Below are positions 50,730-59,688 of a stretch of DNA of 64,000 bases, piece after piece (position 1 is the first letter of the stretch; every line of letters starts with the position of its first letter). Both the position numbers and the translations under genes were made by a program. Origin of the DNA: Bacteroidales bacterium (GTDB lineage Bacteria; Bacteroidota; Bacteroidia; Bacteroidales; F082); the NCBI GenBank assembly GCA_024400395.1, contig JAKSMW010000010.1, positions 1 to 64,000 of the forward strand, given 5' to 3'. A model generated the notes under the pieces. The model saw only the letters and a program-made list of their open reading frames with translations, searched no databases and was not told where the DNA came from.

Positions 50730-53700
50730 ATGAAAAAATTATTTTTAACACTTAATTTATTGTTAATCAGTTTATTGACAATAGCATTTTTTAATTCATG
50801 CGGTTCAGGACATTCTGAATCAGCAACAACTTACGTCGAAAAAATCCCGGTTTTTGACGAGGCGATAGTCGGAATCGTCGAAAGCTACACTTCGGGGCTG
50901 ATTTCAGAGACGGAGTCGCCGAAATTCAAGTTCGTGCAAGGACTGAAAATGAAAAAACAGTTCGGTGAGGAACTGCCGTCGAAACTTTTTGAAATAACGC
51001 CGAAAGTCGCCGGACATGCAATCTGGATTGACAAAAACACCATCGGCTTCCAATTCGACGAAAGTCCGAAGGAAAGCACCCCTTACAACGTGGATTTCAA
51101 CATCGGGACGCTCGTTGAAATGCCTGCAAACGAAAGAGTTATGAAAACCTCGTTCATCTTGAAGAAACAGGATTTCGAAGTCGGCGGCATCTCTTATCAA
51201 AATGATGAAAACGGCAAATGTTCATACATCATCAACCTGAAATTCGCGAAGCCAATCAATTCATCCTCAACGGTTTCGCTTCTCGACAAAAAGACGTTGG
51301 AAAGCTACGAATGTTCCGCGAAAGAAGTTTCCAGGACTGATGTCCAACTTGTTATCTCAAACATCAACAGAACGGAAAATGATTATGAAATAAACATTGA
51401 AATCGATGGCAAACCATTGGGAATCAATCGTTCCGTAAAGAAAACATTGACAATTCTGGCGGAAGGCGAATTTAAAATAGTCACCTATAACATTGATGTC
51501 AAAGAAAGCAAAATCGATGTTTGTTTCTCTGACGAACTATCAAAAAACCAGAATCTGACCGGCATGATTGAGTTCACGAACAACATTCCTTTCACGGCTT
51601 CAATCGACGGAAACCGCCTGAACATTTTCTGTTCAAAAACATATTATTACTACGAAGATTTTGACATGACGATACGTTACGGCGTCGTTTCTACAAAAGG
51701 CAACCGTCTTGCCAACGATTTCATTATCAACGGAATAAATCTTAAATCACTGAAGCCGCAGGTGAAATGGAGCGATGATGGCGTCATTGTCCCAGAAGCA
51801 GGAAACGCAACGATTTCATTCGATGCGATTTGTCTTAACCAAGTGATTTTGAGGATAATAAAGATTTACGACTCAAATATCATGTCATTTTTGCAGGAAG
51901 ACGGCTTGAAAAACGCATACGGAAGGACCTGCCGCGTCGGGCGTCTCGTGAAGAAAATACGCATTCCGCTTGAACAGACGAATTACGACAGTTGGAAAAC
52001 ATACAACATCACGCTTTCAGATTATGTCGATTTGAAAGCCGGCGACATGTATCAGATAAACCTTGACTTTGACATGACATGTTACCCGTATGCTTGTGAT
52101 AATGAGAAAGTTGCAAAAGGCTACGATGAAAGTTACTGGGACAATGAAAACTACGATTACCGTGTTTATTATTACAACGATTATGATTACAACAATCCGT
52201 GCATGCGTTCGTTCTACAACTACGTTGACATCAGTAAGAACCTGTATGTCAGCAACTTGGCTTTGACAGCGAAGAGTTCAGATGAGAACTTCATCGATGT
52301 TTTCGTGAAAAACATCACCGATGCGAATCCGAGGTCTGGTGTCAGCCTTTATCTCTATGATTATCAATTGCAAACAACCGGCGAGGCTTCCACCGACAAC
52401 GATGGTTACGCGAGGGTCGCTTTCACCAACAAGCCGTTCTGCCTTGTGGCGGAGACTTCAGACGGCAGCAAGTCGTATCTGCCTTTGGACAAAAACAAGT
52501 CGTTGTCACTCAGCAAGTTCGATGTTTCCGGCAATGCCGTTGAGCATGAAGTTGACGGCTTCGTTTACAGCAACCGCGACGTCTGGCGTCCCGGCGATTC
52601 CATTCAGCTGAACCTCATGATTTCCGACAAAAACGACTATTTCTCAAATGATTACCCCGTCATCATGGAAGTCATCGACCCGAACGGAAGATTGTATCTC
52701 AAAAAAGCCAACAATTCTCCTGTCGGAAAGATTTACGCATTCACAATCAACACTTTAACAAGCGACCCGACTGGAACGTGGAACGCCCGCTTCAAAATCG
52801 GGAGTCAGGTGTTTTCAAAGAATTTGAGAATCGAGACAGTGAAGCCAAACCGTTTGAAGATTGACTTTGAGCCTGAAAAATTAATCAGTCTGAACGGCAA
52901 AGAAAAGGTCCAACTTCATTCAACACGACTTAATGGTTTGAATGTCAAAGACTTGAAAGCTGAAGTGTCGGTTATCTTGTCAAACACGAAAACCACATTC
53001 AAAGGTTTTGAGAAATACGATTTCGACTGTGTCGCAAACGATTTCTACAGCAGGGAGATGTCGCTTTTCAGTGCGGCGTTGAACGCTGAAGGCAGGGCGA
53101 TGATTTCGTTCGACGCTCTGAAAGACGTTTCGACGCCAGGTTTCATGAAAGCCGTATATAATATAAAGGTGTTCGAGAGCAGCGGCGAGTTCAGCATCAC
53201 GAGCCGCAGCGGGAAAATCTCACCTTACAAGAGATACGTGGGCGTTTCGTTGCCGGAGACGAAGTCGAAATGGGGCGATTATTATTTCACCGATTACGAC
53301 TGGAGATTTGATGTCGCCGTCGTGAACGAAGACGGCAGCTTGGCACAAAACGAAACCGAACTTGAATACCAGCTTTACAAACTTGACAATTATTGGTGGT
53401 GGGACAACGACTATTACGACTTAATGCGTTATGTAAGAGGAAGTTACAAACGTCCCGTAAAGAGCGGCGTGCTTGATGCCAAAAACGGCGTCACATCATT
53501 GTCACTCAATATCAAAGACGCTGACTGGGGTTCGTATCTTCTCGTTGTCAGCGACCCGATCGGGAAACACACCTTCTCGAAAGTCATCAGTTTCGACTGG
53601 GCCGACGGCGCACGCTCGTCTTCGGTCGGAGACGCACCTGCACTCATCACCTTGAAAACCGACAAAGACGAATATAACGTTGGCGAAACGATGAATGTTT

Positions 53701-56237
53701 CTTTCCCCGCGAACGAAAATTCAAGGGCTATTGTCACTGTCGAGACATCTTCAAAAGTCATCAAAGTCATTCATATTCAAGACCTTGACAAAGACGCAAC
53801 AGTAAGCATTCCCGTCACCGAAGAAATGCTTCCGAACGCCTACGTCTCCGTTTCGCTCATCCAGCCTTTCAAAAATGAAAACGGGATGCCGATCAGAATG
53901 TACGGCGTCGTGCCTTTCAAAGTCTCCGACAGCAAGACCATCATCAATCCGGTTGTCGAAGTGCCGGAAAACGCCGTTTCAAACAACACAATCGACATCA
54001 AAGTGTCTGAAAAACAAGGCAAAAAGATGTATTATACCGTCGCCGTCGTTGATGAAGGAATCCTCGGACTTACCGGTTACAAAACGGCTGACCCATGCGG
54101 ACATTTCTTCAGCAAACGCGCATTGGGGGTCAAGACGTGGGACAATTACGACTACATCGTGAGTGCGATAACCGACATGATGCAAGGCACTTTGGCTGCC
54201 GGCGGCGACTTGTTCATCAAACCGGAAACGACATTGCTTGAACGTTTCCAAGCCGTTGCAACGATGATGGGACCTTTTGAACTCGAAGCGGGAAAGTCTG
54301 ACATTCAACACTTTAACATTCCAGATTACAACGGTTCACTGAGAGTAATGGTCGTGGCGACAAACGGAAAAGACGCTTTCGGTTCAACACAAAAGAACGT
54401 GACCGTCAAAGATAAAATCATGATTCTGCCGACAGCACCGCGAATAATCGGAATCAGCGACGAGGTTGTGGTGAACATGAAAGTCATCGCTTCAGAATTT
54501 GCCGGAAAAACCGCCGACATCAACGTGAAACTCGAAAATCTTGAAGCAAAAAGCAACATTCCAACTTCAGTTTCATTGGATAAAAACGGAGAGGCCGACA
54601 TCGCATTTTCTGTCAAAGCCAAGGAAATCAAAGGAAATGCAAAAATCACCATGAGCGTTTCATGCAATGGTTTTGAGAGTGTGAAATCCGTCGCGCTGCC
54701 GATACGGATGCCGTCAAGCAACAAATACAATTCGGTGAAACAGGAAATCAAACCTAACGAAACCGCAACATTACACATTGATTGTCAAGGTTTTGACGGC
54801 ACAATTGAGACAAAACTCGTTGCAAATACCGGCATTCCCGTTGACCTTTTCAAGCACATTGATTACCTCACCTCCTACCCTTACGGCTGTTTGGAGCAGA
54901 CCGTTTCAAAGGCGTTCCCGCAACTTTATCTGCATAATTTGGTCACACTTGACGAGACAACGAAAGCGGAAATGCGGGCAAATATCGAAAATGTGATCGC
55001 GAACATGAACGCATATCTTCTCCCGGATTTCTCGATGACAAGCTGGCCGAACGGAAATTACGTTGACGCTTGGAGCGAGATTTACGCTTTACATTTCCTG
55101 GTTGAAGCGAGAAATCAAGGCTACAATGTCGCTAACTCATTGATTGACGGCATGATAAAACGTCAGACCAATCGTGCCAAAGCGTGGAATTTCAGTGCCG
55201 ACGCACCAAACGTCGAGACGATTCAGGCTTACAGATTATTCGTTTTAGCCTTGAACAACACCGCCGAAATCGGGGCGATGAACCGTTTCAAGGAGCTTGA
55301 AATGAAGTTCCCGCTCACAAAGGCATTGACGGCAGCATCTTACGCCTTGGTCGGGAAAGCCAACATGGCATCAGACCTCATCCCGACAATTGACTTCAAC
55401 GCAAAAGACTGGACATCAGACTATTACATCACTTTAGGCTCAAAAGTCCGCGACATGTCGATGTGCATTTACGCAGAAATGCTCGCCAACGACAACGCCG
55501 AAATGGTGCAGAACGACATTGAGGAACTGTGCAGGATACTCGGCAGCGACCGTTGGATTGACACGCAGACCACTGCGATGGCGATGTTCGTCCTCGGCAA
55601 ATATGCAGAAAAACTCGGCTTAAAAGACAATTCCATTTCTTTGGTCGTGAAAGAAGGAGATAAAACCGAAAACATCACAACAAACAGAAATTCAATTACT
55701 TACAATATGCAATCGAAACGTGGCGACAACTCCGTCACCGTGACAAACAACGGCAGCGAATCCGTCTATATAACTTTATTCACGAAAGGCAAAGTAGCTG
55801 AATATCAGAAAGATGACAAAGGTGCCTGGTACGAAATGACGGTGAAATATTTCGACAAGAAAGGAAACGAAATCAACACGGTTCAGATTAAGCAGAACAC
55901 CGACTTTGATGTCGTAATCACCGTGTCGAACCCGCATGAATACCAAGTGACGGAAAATGCGTTGTCGTATCACGCCGCGGCAGGCTGGGAAATCGTCAAC
56001 AGCCGCCTCTTCGGTGACAACAGCCAAAACGAAGCGCAGGCAAAACACATTGAATATCAAGATGATTACGTCAATTTCTTCTTCGACATGACACCACACG
56101 ACACGAAGACGTTCCGCCTGTCGATGAACGCCGCCTACGAAGGGACTTACATGATTCCGTCGGCGACATGCGAAGACATGTACAACAATCAGATCTGGTA
56201 CACAACAGCGGCAAAGAAGACGACCGTCGTCAAATGA
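50730..56237 (+). CDS. Bacterial alpha-2-macroglobulin family lipoprotein
   Basis: 1835 residues from the ATG at 50730, preferred over 50706 because it starts the lipoprotein signal peptide directly; lipobox-like FFNSC gives a lipidated Cys. Order: N-terminal MG domains, a macroglobulin core with the bait-region neighbourhood (about 880-1010), A2M family motif PFELEAGKSDIQHFNIPDYNG split across about 1185-1210, and the thioester CLEQ (C1387) in SYPYGCLEQTVSKAFPQ within the TED helical domain, followed by the receptor-like C-terminal domain. It traps proteases that breach the envelope by covalent thioester capture. The gene overlaps pbpC as ATGA, the classic yfhM-pbpC pairing: protease trap plus peptidoglycan repair. 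Confidence 0.92.
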   Translation: MKKLFLTLNLLLISLLTIAFFNSCGSGHSESATTYVEKIPVFDEAIVGIVESYTSGLISETESPKFKFVQGLKMKKQFGEELPSKLFEITPKVAGHAIWIDKNTIGFQFDESPKESTPYNVDFNIGTLVEMPANERVMKTSFILKKQDFEVGGISYQNDENGKCSYIINLKFAKPINSSSTVSLLDKKTLESYECSAKEVSRTDVQLVISNINRTENDYEINIEIDGKPLGINRSVKKTLTILAEGEFKIVTYNIDVKESKIDVCFSDELSKNQNLTGMIEFTNNIPFTASIDGNRLNIFCSKTYYYYEDFDMTIRYGVVSTKGNRLANDFIINGINLKSLKPQVKWSDDGVIVPEAGNATISFDAICLNQVILRIIKIYDSNIMSFLQEDGLKNAYGRTCRVGRLVKKIRIPLEQTNYDSWKTYNITLSDYVDLKAGDMYQINLDFDMTCYPYACDNEKVAKGYDESYWDNENYDYRVYYYNDYDYNNPCMRSFYNYVDISKNLYVSNLALTAKSSDENFIDVFVKNITDANPRSGVSLYLYDYQLQTTGEASTDNDGYARVAFTNKPFCLVAETSDGSKSYLPLDKNKSLSLSKFDVSGNAVEHEVDGFVYSNRDVWRPGDSIQLNLMISDKNDYFSNDYPVIMEVIDPNGRLYLKKANNSPVGKIYAFTINTLTSDPTGTWNARFKIGSQVFSKNLRIETVKPNRLKIDFEPEKLISLNGKEKVQLHSTRLNGLNVKDLKAEVSVILSNTKTTFKGFEKYDFDCVANDFYSREMSLFSAALNAEGRAMISFDALKDVSTPGFMKAVYNIKVFESSGEFSITSRSGKISPYKRYVGVSLPETKSKWGDYYFTDYDWRFDVAVVNEDGSLAQNETELEYQLYKLDNYWWWDNDYYDLMRYVRGSYKRPVKSGVLDAKNGVTSLSLNIKDADWGSYLLVVSDPIGKHTFSKVISFDWADGARSSSVGDAPALITLKTDKDEYNVGETMNVSFPANENSRAIVTVETSSKVIKVIHIQDLDKDATVSIPVTEEMLPNAYVSVSLIQPFKNENGMPIRMYGVVPFKVSDSKTIINPVVEVPENAVSNNTIDIKVSEKQGKKMYYTVAVVDEGILGLTGYKTADPCGHFFSKRALGVKTWDNYDYIVSAITDMMQGTLAAGGDLFIKPETTLLERFQAVATMMGPFELEAGKSDIQHFNIPDYNGSLRVMVVATNGKDAFGSTQKNVTVKDKIMILPTAPRIIGISDEVVVNMKVIASEFAGKTADINVKLENLEAKSNIPTSVSLDKNGEADIAFSVKAKEIKGNAKITMSVSCNGFESVKSVALPIRMPSSNKYNSVKQEIKPNETATLHIDCQGFDGTIETKLVANTGIPVDLFKHIDYLTSYPYGCLEQTVSKAFPQLYLHNLVTLDETTKAEMRANIENVIANMNAYLLPDFSMTSWPNGNYVDAWSEIYALHFLVEARNQGYNVANSLIDGMIKRQTNRAKAWNFSADAPNVETIQAYRLFVLALNNTAEIGAMNRFKELEMKFPLTKALTAASYALVGKANMASDLIPTIDFNAKDWTSDYYITLGSKVRDMSMCIYAEMLANDNAEMVQNDIEELCRILGSDRWIDTQTTAMAMFVLGKYAEKLGLKDNSISLVVKEGDKTENITTNRNSITYNMQSKRGDNSVTVTNNGSESVYITLFTKGKVAEYQKDDKGAWYEMTVKYFDKKGNEINTVQIKQNTDFDVVITVSNPHEYQVTENALSYHAAAGWEIVNSRLFGDNSQNEAQAKHIEYQDDYVNFFFDMTPHDTKTFRLSMNAAYEGTYMIPSATCEDMYNNQIWYTTAAKKTTVVK

Positions 56238-58510
56238 AACGGAAGTATATAATTATATTATCCGTACTTTTTACAGTATTTGTAGGGTTTCTCTGCATTC
56301 CGGTGCCGCGGTTTGAGACCTCATTTTCAACCGTTGTCACAGATGCGAACCGAAATCTTCTCGGCGCACGCGTCGCCGATGACGGCCAATGGAGATTTCC
56401 GGCAACCAATTGTTATTCAGAGAAATACCTCCGTTGTGTATTGGAATACGAAGACAAATATTTTTTCCTGCATCCAGGTTTCAACCCCGTGTCATTCGTT
56501 GACGCGGCCGTTGACAACATCAAAGCCGGGCGTGTTTTGCGAGGCGGAAGCACCATCACCATGCAGGTGGTGAGACTTTCGCGGAACGGGAAACCACGGA
56601 CTTTCAAGGAGAAAATCATCGAGGTGATTCTCGCGATGCGCTTGGAGATGCGTCATTCCAAAAAGGAGATTTTTGATTTGTACGCCGCACACGCACCTTT
56701 CGGCGGCAACGTCGTTGGCATCGACGCGGCGGCGTGGCGTTATTTCAACACCACTCCCGACCGACTGACGTGGAGCGAGGCGGCGACATTGGCCGTCCTG
56801 CCAAATTCACCTTCACTCGTCAACCCGTCAAAAGGAAGAGACGAACTGAAAAGAAAACGAGACGCATTATTGACAAGTCTCTGCAAATCAAAATCTTATC
56901 TTCCAGAAAAATTCAAAAAAGAAACATTCGATGAAGAAGATTTTGAACTCTCGTTGCTTGAAAACATACCGCCAAAACCATACGATTTGCCGACCTTGGC
57001 ATTTCATTTTGTGTGTGAAACAGAAAAAAATCACAAAGGCGAAAACACAGTCTCTTCAATAAATTATGAGATTCAGGCAAAAGTCAACGAGATCGCGAAG
57101 AAACATTATAACACAAATTCCGCCAACGGAATTGAAAATATCGGCGTTTATATCATTGATTTTCAAGAACAAAAGACAATCGCCTACATTGGGAATCACC
57201 TCGGCGCAAAAGATGCCGCGATGGTTGACATGATCAAGGCGCAGCGTTCGACGGGAAGCATTTTGAAACCGTTTCTTTATGCCGCCTGTCTTGATGCAGG
57301 TCTGCTTCTCCCGACAATGATTCTGCCCGACGTGCCGATAAACCTTTCAGGTTACACTCCGCAAAACTACACCGGCGAATACAGCGGTGCCGTTCCCGCC
57401 GACATCGCGCTCCAGAAATCGCTCAACACGCCTTTCGTGCATCTCCTGCGGCAATACAGCGTGCCGAAGTTCCATCATCTTTTAAAGGAAATCGGGCTTT
57501 CCGGAATCGTTTTCGAACCCGACCATTATGGTTACTCACTGATTCTCGGTGGTGCCGAGGCATCGTTGTTTGACATCGTAAACGCTTATGGTTCAATGGC
57601 AAAGAAATTATATTCCGACAGCATTGACGTTCCGTTTTCAAAGACATCAATCGCTTTGACCTTCGAGGCGATGTGCGGTTTGAACCGTCCAAACGACCAA
57701 TCGGGCTGGAGATATTTCGCCTCTTCCAAGAAGATTGCATGGAAAACGGGGACGAGTTTCGGCTTCAAGGATGCGTGGGCCGTCGGCATCACAAACCGTT
57801 ATGTCGTCGGTGTCTGGTGCGGCAACGCCGACGGCGAAGGACGTCCCGGACTGACAGGAAGCAGCGTGGCGGCACCGGTGCTGTTCGATGTCGTCAACAT
57901 CTTGAACGACGGCGTTTCTGCAATTGAAAACATTGATGAAAACGAAGAAATGTCCGTTGAAGTCTGTGCGGAATCGGGGATGCCGAAATCGCAATATTGC
58001 ACGGAGACAATGACGATTAAAATGCCAAAAACCGAAATAATGACCGGAGTCTGTCCGTATCACAAAAAAGTATTTTTGGACAAAACACATCAATATCAAG
58101 TTTTTCCAGATTGCTATAACATTGATAATGAAGATTTTGAAATATACTATTCCCTGTCACCGGTGATGGAATGGTTTTACAGAAAGACGAATCCGCTTTA
58201 CCGATCGCTGCCGCCCGTAATGCCAGGATGCAACACGGAAAAGCAAGAATCGGTGATGTCGTTCATCTATCCGGAAGAGTCGGCGACACTTATCATCCCG
58301 AAAGGAATCAAAGGAGACAGGCAGTCAATCATATTTGAAATCGCACATCGCAACCCGAAAAAAAGAGTCTATTGGACTTTAAACGAAAAATCGTTGGGCG
58401 TGACATCAAACATACATCAGATGCCAATCAATTCAGAACCAGGAAGTTATGTCTTAAGATGCGTCGATGAAGACGGAAACGAGATTTCAAGGAACATCAC
58501 GATAAAATAG
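56234..58510 (+). CDS. pbpC: Penicillin-binding protein 1C
   Basis: 758 residues from the ATG at 56234, overlapping the alpha-2-macroglobulin stop by four bases. One membrane anchor (about 5-25). Glycosyltransferase domain GT51 about 50-225: LEYEDKYFFLHPGFNPVS, RGGSTITMQVVRL, KIIEVILAMRLEMRHSKKEI. Transpeptidase about 300-560: SxxK in RSTGSILKPF, SxN in KSLNTPFVHLL, and KTGTSFGFKDAW. The last 90 residues are the BiPBP_C domain (YPEESATLIIPKG, VYWTLNEKSLG). PBP1C enzymes polymerise peptidoglycan and, with the macroglobulin, are thought to repair wall breaches. Confidence 0.93.
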   Translation: MKRKYIIILSVLFTVFVGFLCIPVPRFETSFSTVVTDANRNLLGARVADDGQWRFPATNCYSEKYLRCVLEYEDKYFFLHPGFNPVSFVDAAVDNIKAGRVLRGGSTITMQVVRLSRNGKPRTFKEKIIEVILAMRLEMRHSKKEIFDLYAAHAPFGGNVVGIDAAAWRYFNTTPDRLTWSEAATLAVLPNSPSLVNPSKGRDELKRKRDALLTSLCKSKSYLPEKFKKETFDEEDFELSLLENIPPKPYDLPTLAFHFVCETEKNHKGENTVSSINYEIQAKVNEIAKKHYNTNSANGIENIGVYIIDFQEQKTIAYIGNHLGAKDAAMVDMIKAQRSTGSILKPFLYAACLDAGLLLPTMILPDVPINLSGYTPQNYTGEYSGAVPADIALQKSLNTPFVHLLRQYSVPKFHHLLKEIGLSGIVFEPDHYGYSLILGGAEASLFDIVNAYGSMAKKLYSDSIDVPFSKTSIALTFEAMCGLNRPNDQSGWRYFASSKKIAWKTGTSFGFKDAWAVGITNRYVVGVWCGNADGEGRPGLTGSSVAAPVLFDVVNILNDGVSAIENIDENEEMSVEVCAESGMPKSQYCTETMTIKMPKTEIMTGVCPYHKKVFLDKTHQYQVFPDCYNIDNEDFEIYYSLSPVMEWFYRKTNPLYRSLPPVMPGCNTEKQESVMSFIYPEESATLIIPKGIKGDRQSIIFEIAHRNPKKRVYWTLNEKSLGVTSNIHQMPINSEPGSYVLRCVDEDGNEISRNITIK

Positions 58511-58522
58511 TCAATAGGCATA

Positions 58523-58558
58523 AAAAATCAGTGTCCGCATCATCGAACACTGATTTTT
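58523..58558. terminator. Bidirectional terminator after pbpC
   Basis: Perfect 12-bp stem AAAAATCAGTGT / ACACTGATTTTT with a 12-base loop; A-run and T-run on the two sides allow use by both converging genes. Confidence 0.9.
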
Positions 58559-58575
58559 CATTTGTAAAGATTTGT

Positions 58576-59064
58576 TTACAGTTTGAAACATGCGCCGATG
58601 CTCAACGCACCGAAGTTGAGGCCGCCGCCGATTTCGGCAAAGAGACCGACCTTGTTCCAGAAATAGTATCTTGCACCCACAAACAAAGAACAAGCCACTC
58701 CCGATTTAAACTCATCGACATCCTTGTCATTATACCCGTGGAAACTGAGGTTCAAACCTGCGTAAGTGTCAAGTTTTTCAGGCCATTGATAATGGAATGC
58801 GCCTCTGAAACCGAGGTCAAAACCCGTGTTTTTGTCAATGCATGGAAGGTTGAAGCCAAGGTATGGTCCAATTCCGATGGCACCGTTTCTGCCTTTAATC
58901 ATATTGGTCGCGACGGGCCATTCTGCTGATACAGAAACAGGGACGCCATAACCAACACCGACTCCTGCATTGAGGATGCAATTACCTTTTTGAAAATCCT
59001 GCTGTGCGTTGGCGACCACGCCAAACATGCACAAAATTGCTAAAAGTAAACCTAAACGTTTCAT
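58576..59064 (-). CDS. Small outer-membrane beta-barrel protein
   Basis: 162 residues with a signal peptide (cleavage near VANAQ). Short amphipathic strands (CILNAGVGVGYGVPVSVSAEW, GAIGIGPYLGFNLP, GFDLGFRGAFHYQW, LDTYAGLNLSFHGY, SLFVGARYYFWNKVGLFAEI, LNFGALSIGACFKL) indicate an 8-strand barrel of unknown role. Monocistronic, promoter box TAATTTTG at 59118-59125. Confidence 0.7.
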   Translation of the reverse strand: MKRLGLLLAILCMFGVVANAQQDFQKGNCILNAGVGVGYGVPVSVSAEWPVATNMIKGRNGAIGIGPYLGFNLPCIDKNTGFDLGFRGAFHYQWPEKLDTYAGLNLSFHGYNDKDVDEFKSGVACSLFVGARYYFWNKVGLFAEIGGGLNFGALSIGACFKL

Positions 59065-59117
59065 AACTAATAATTTATGTTAATAACTTGTTTAACTGTC
59101 TATTTTCTAAAACCCTG

Positions 59118-59125
59118 CAAAATTA
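59118..59125 (-). promoter_or_regulatory. -7 box for the small barrel protein
   Basis: TAATTTTG on the minus strand, 54 bases before the ATG at 59064. Confidence 0.5.
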
Positions 59126-59160
59126 CATCTTTATTAATTAAAAACAAACATTTCTTTTAA

Positions 59161-59688
59161 TTACAAAGAAATAATTTTATCCATGCGGATATCATTCGGT
59201 TCAGTCGGCACTTCGTCAACAAGCTGGAAGTCGAAACAGATTCCTATACGTTTGACATTCAGATGTTTGCAAAGAAATCTGTCGTAATATCCCCTGCCTC
59301 TGCCGATGCGGTTTCCGTTGCGGTCAAAGGCCACGCCGGGGACGACAATCAGGTCGTAACCGCCTGAATAAGGCTCGTTCTGCGGTTCGAGGATGTCAAA
59401 GTCGCCGACCGCGAAGCCGGTGTCTTCCGCGAGTTCCACCGGAATGATATCGTCGCCTACAACCGTCGGAAGGATGATTTTCTTCTTGTGACGCCATTTC
59501 TCAAGAAACGTCGAAGTCTGGACTTCATCCGGCAACGCACTGTAAATCATCACAATACGTGCTTTCTCAAAATCCTCGTCTTGCTCCAATTTTGTCAAGA
59601 TCATCTCCGACTGTTCAAGAAGTTGTTCCTTTGTATGTTGTTTCTTCAATGCCTTGATATTGGCACGTAACTCTTTCTTTTCCATCAT
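59161..59688 (-). CDS. 5-formyltetrahydrofolate cyclo-ligase
   Basis: 175 residues. LRANIKALKKQHTKEQLLEQ at the N-terminus, IVMIYSALPDEVQT, KIILPTVVGDDIIPVEL, the hallmark loop DLIVVPGVAFDRNGNRIGRGRGYYDRFL split around GRGRGYYD, and KRIGICFDFQLVDEVPTEPNDIRM. It turns 5-formyl-THF into 5,10-methenyl-THF with ATP, clearing a by-product of GlyA. Overlaps the upstream sulfatase gene stop by four bases, so it is the third gene of a PLDc_N-sulfatase-cyclo-ligase transcript. Confidence 0.93.
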   Translation of the reverse strand: MMEKKELRANIKALKKQHTKEQLLEQSEMILTKLEQDEDFEKARIVMIYSALPDEVQTSTFLEKWRHKKKIILPTVVGDDIIPVELAEDTGFAVGDFDILEPQNEPYSGGYDLIVVPGVAFDRNGNRIGRGRGYYDRFLCKHLNVKRIGICFDFQLVDEVPTEPNDIRMDKIISL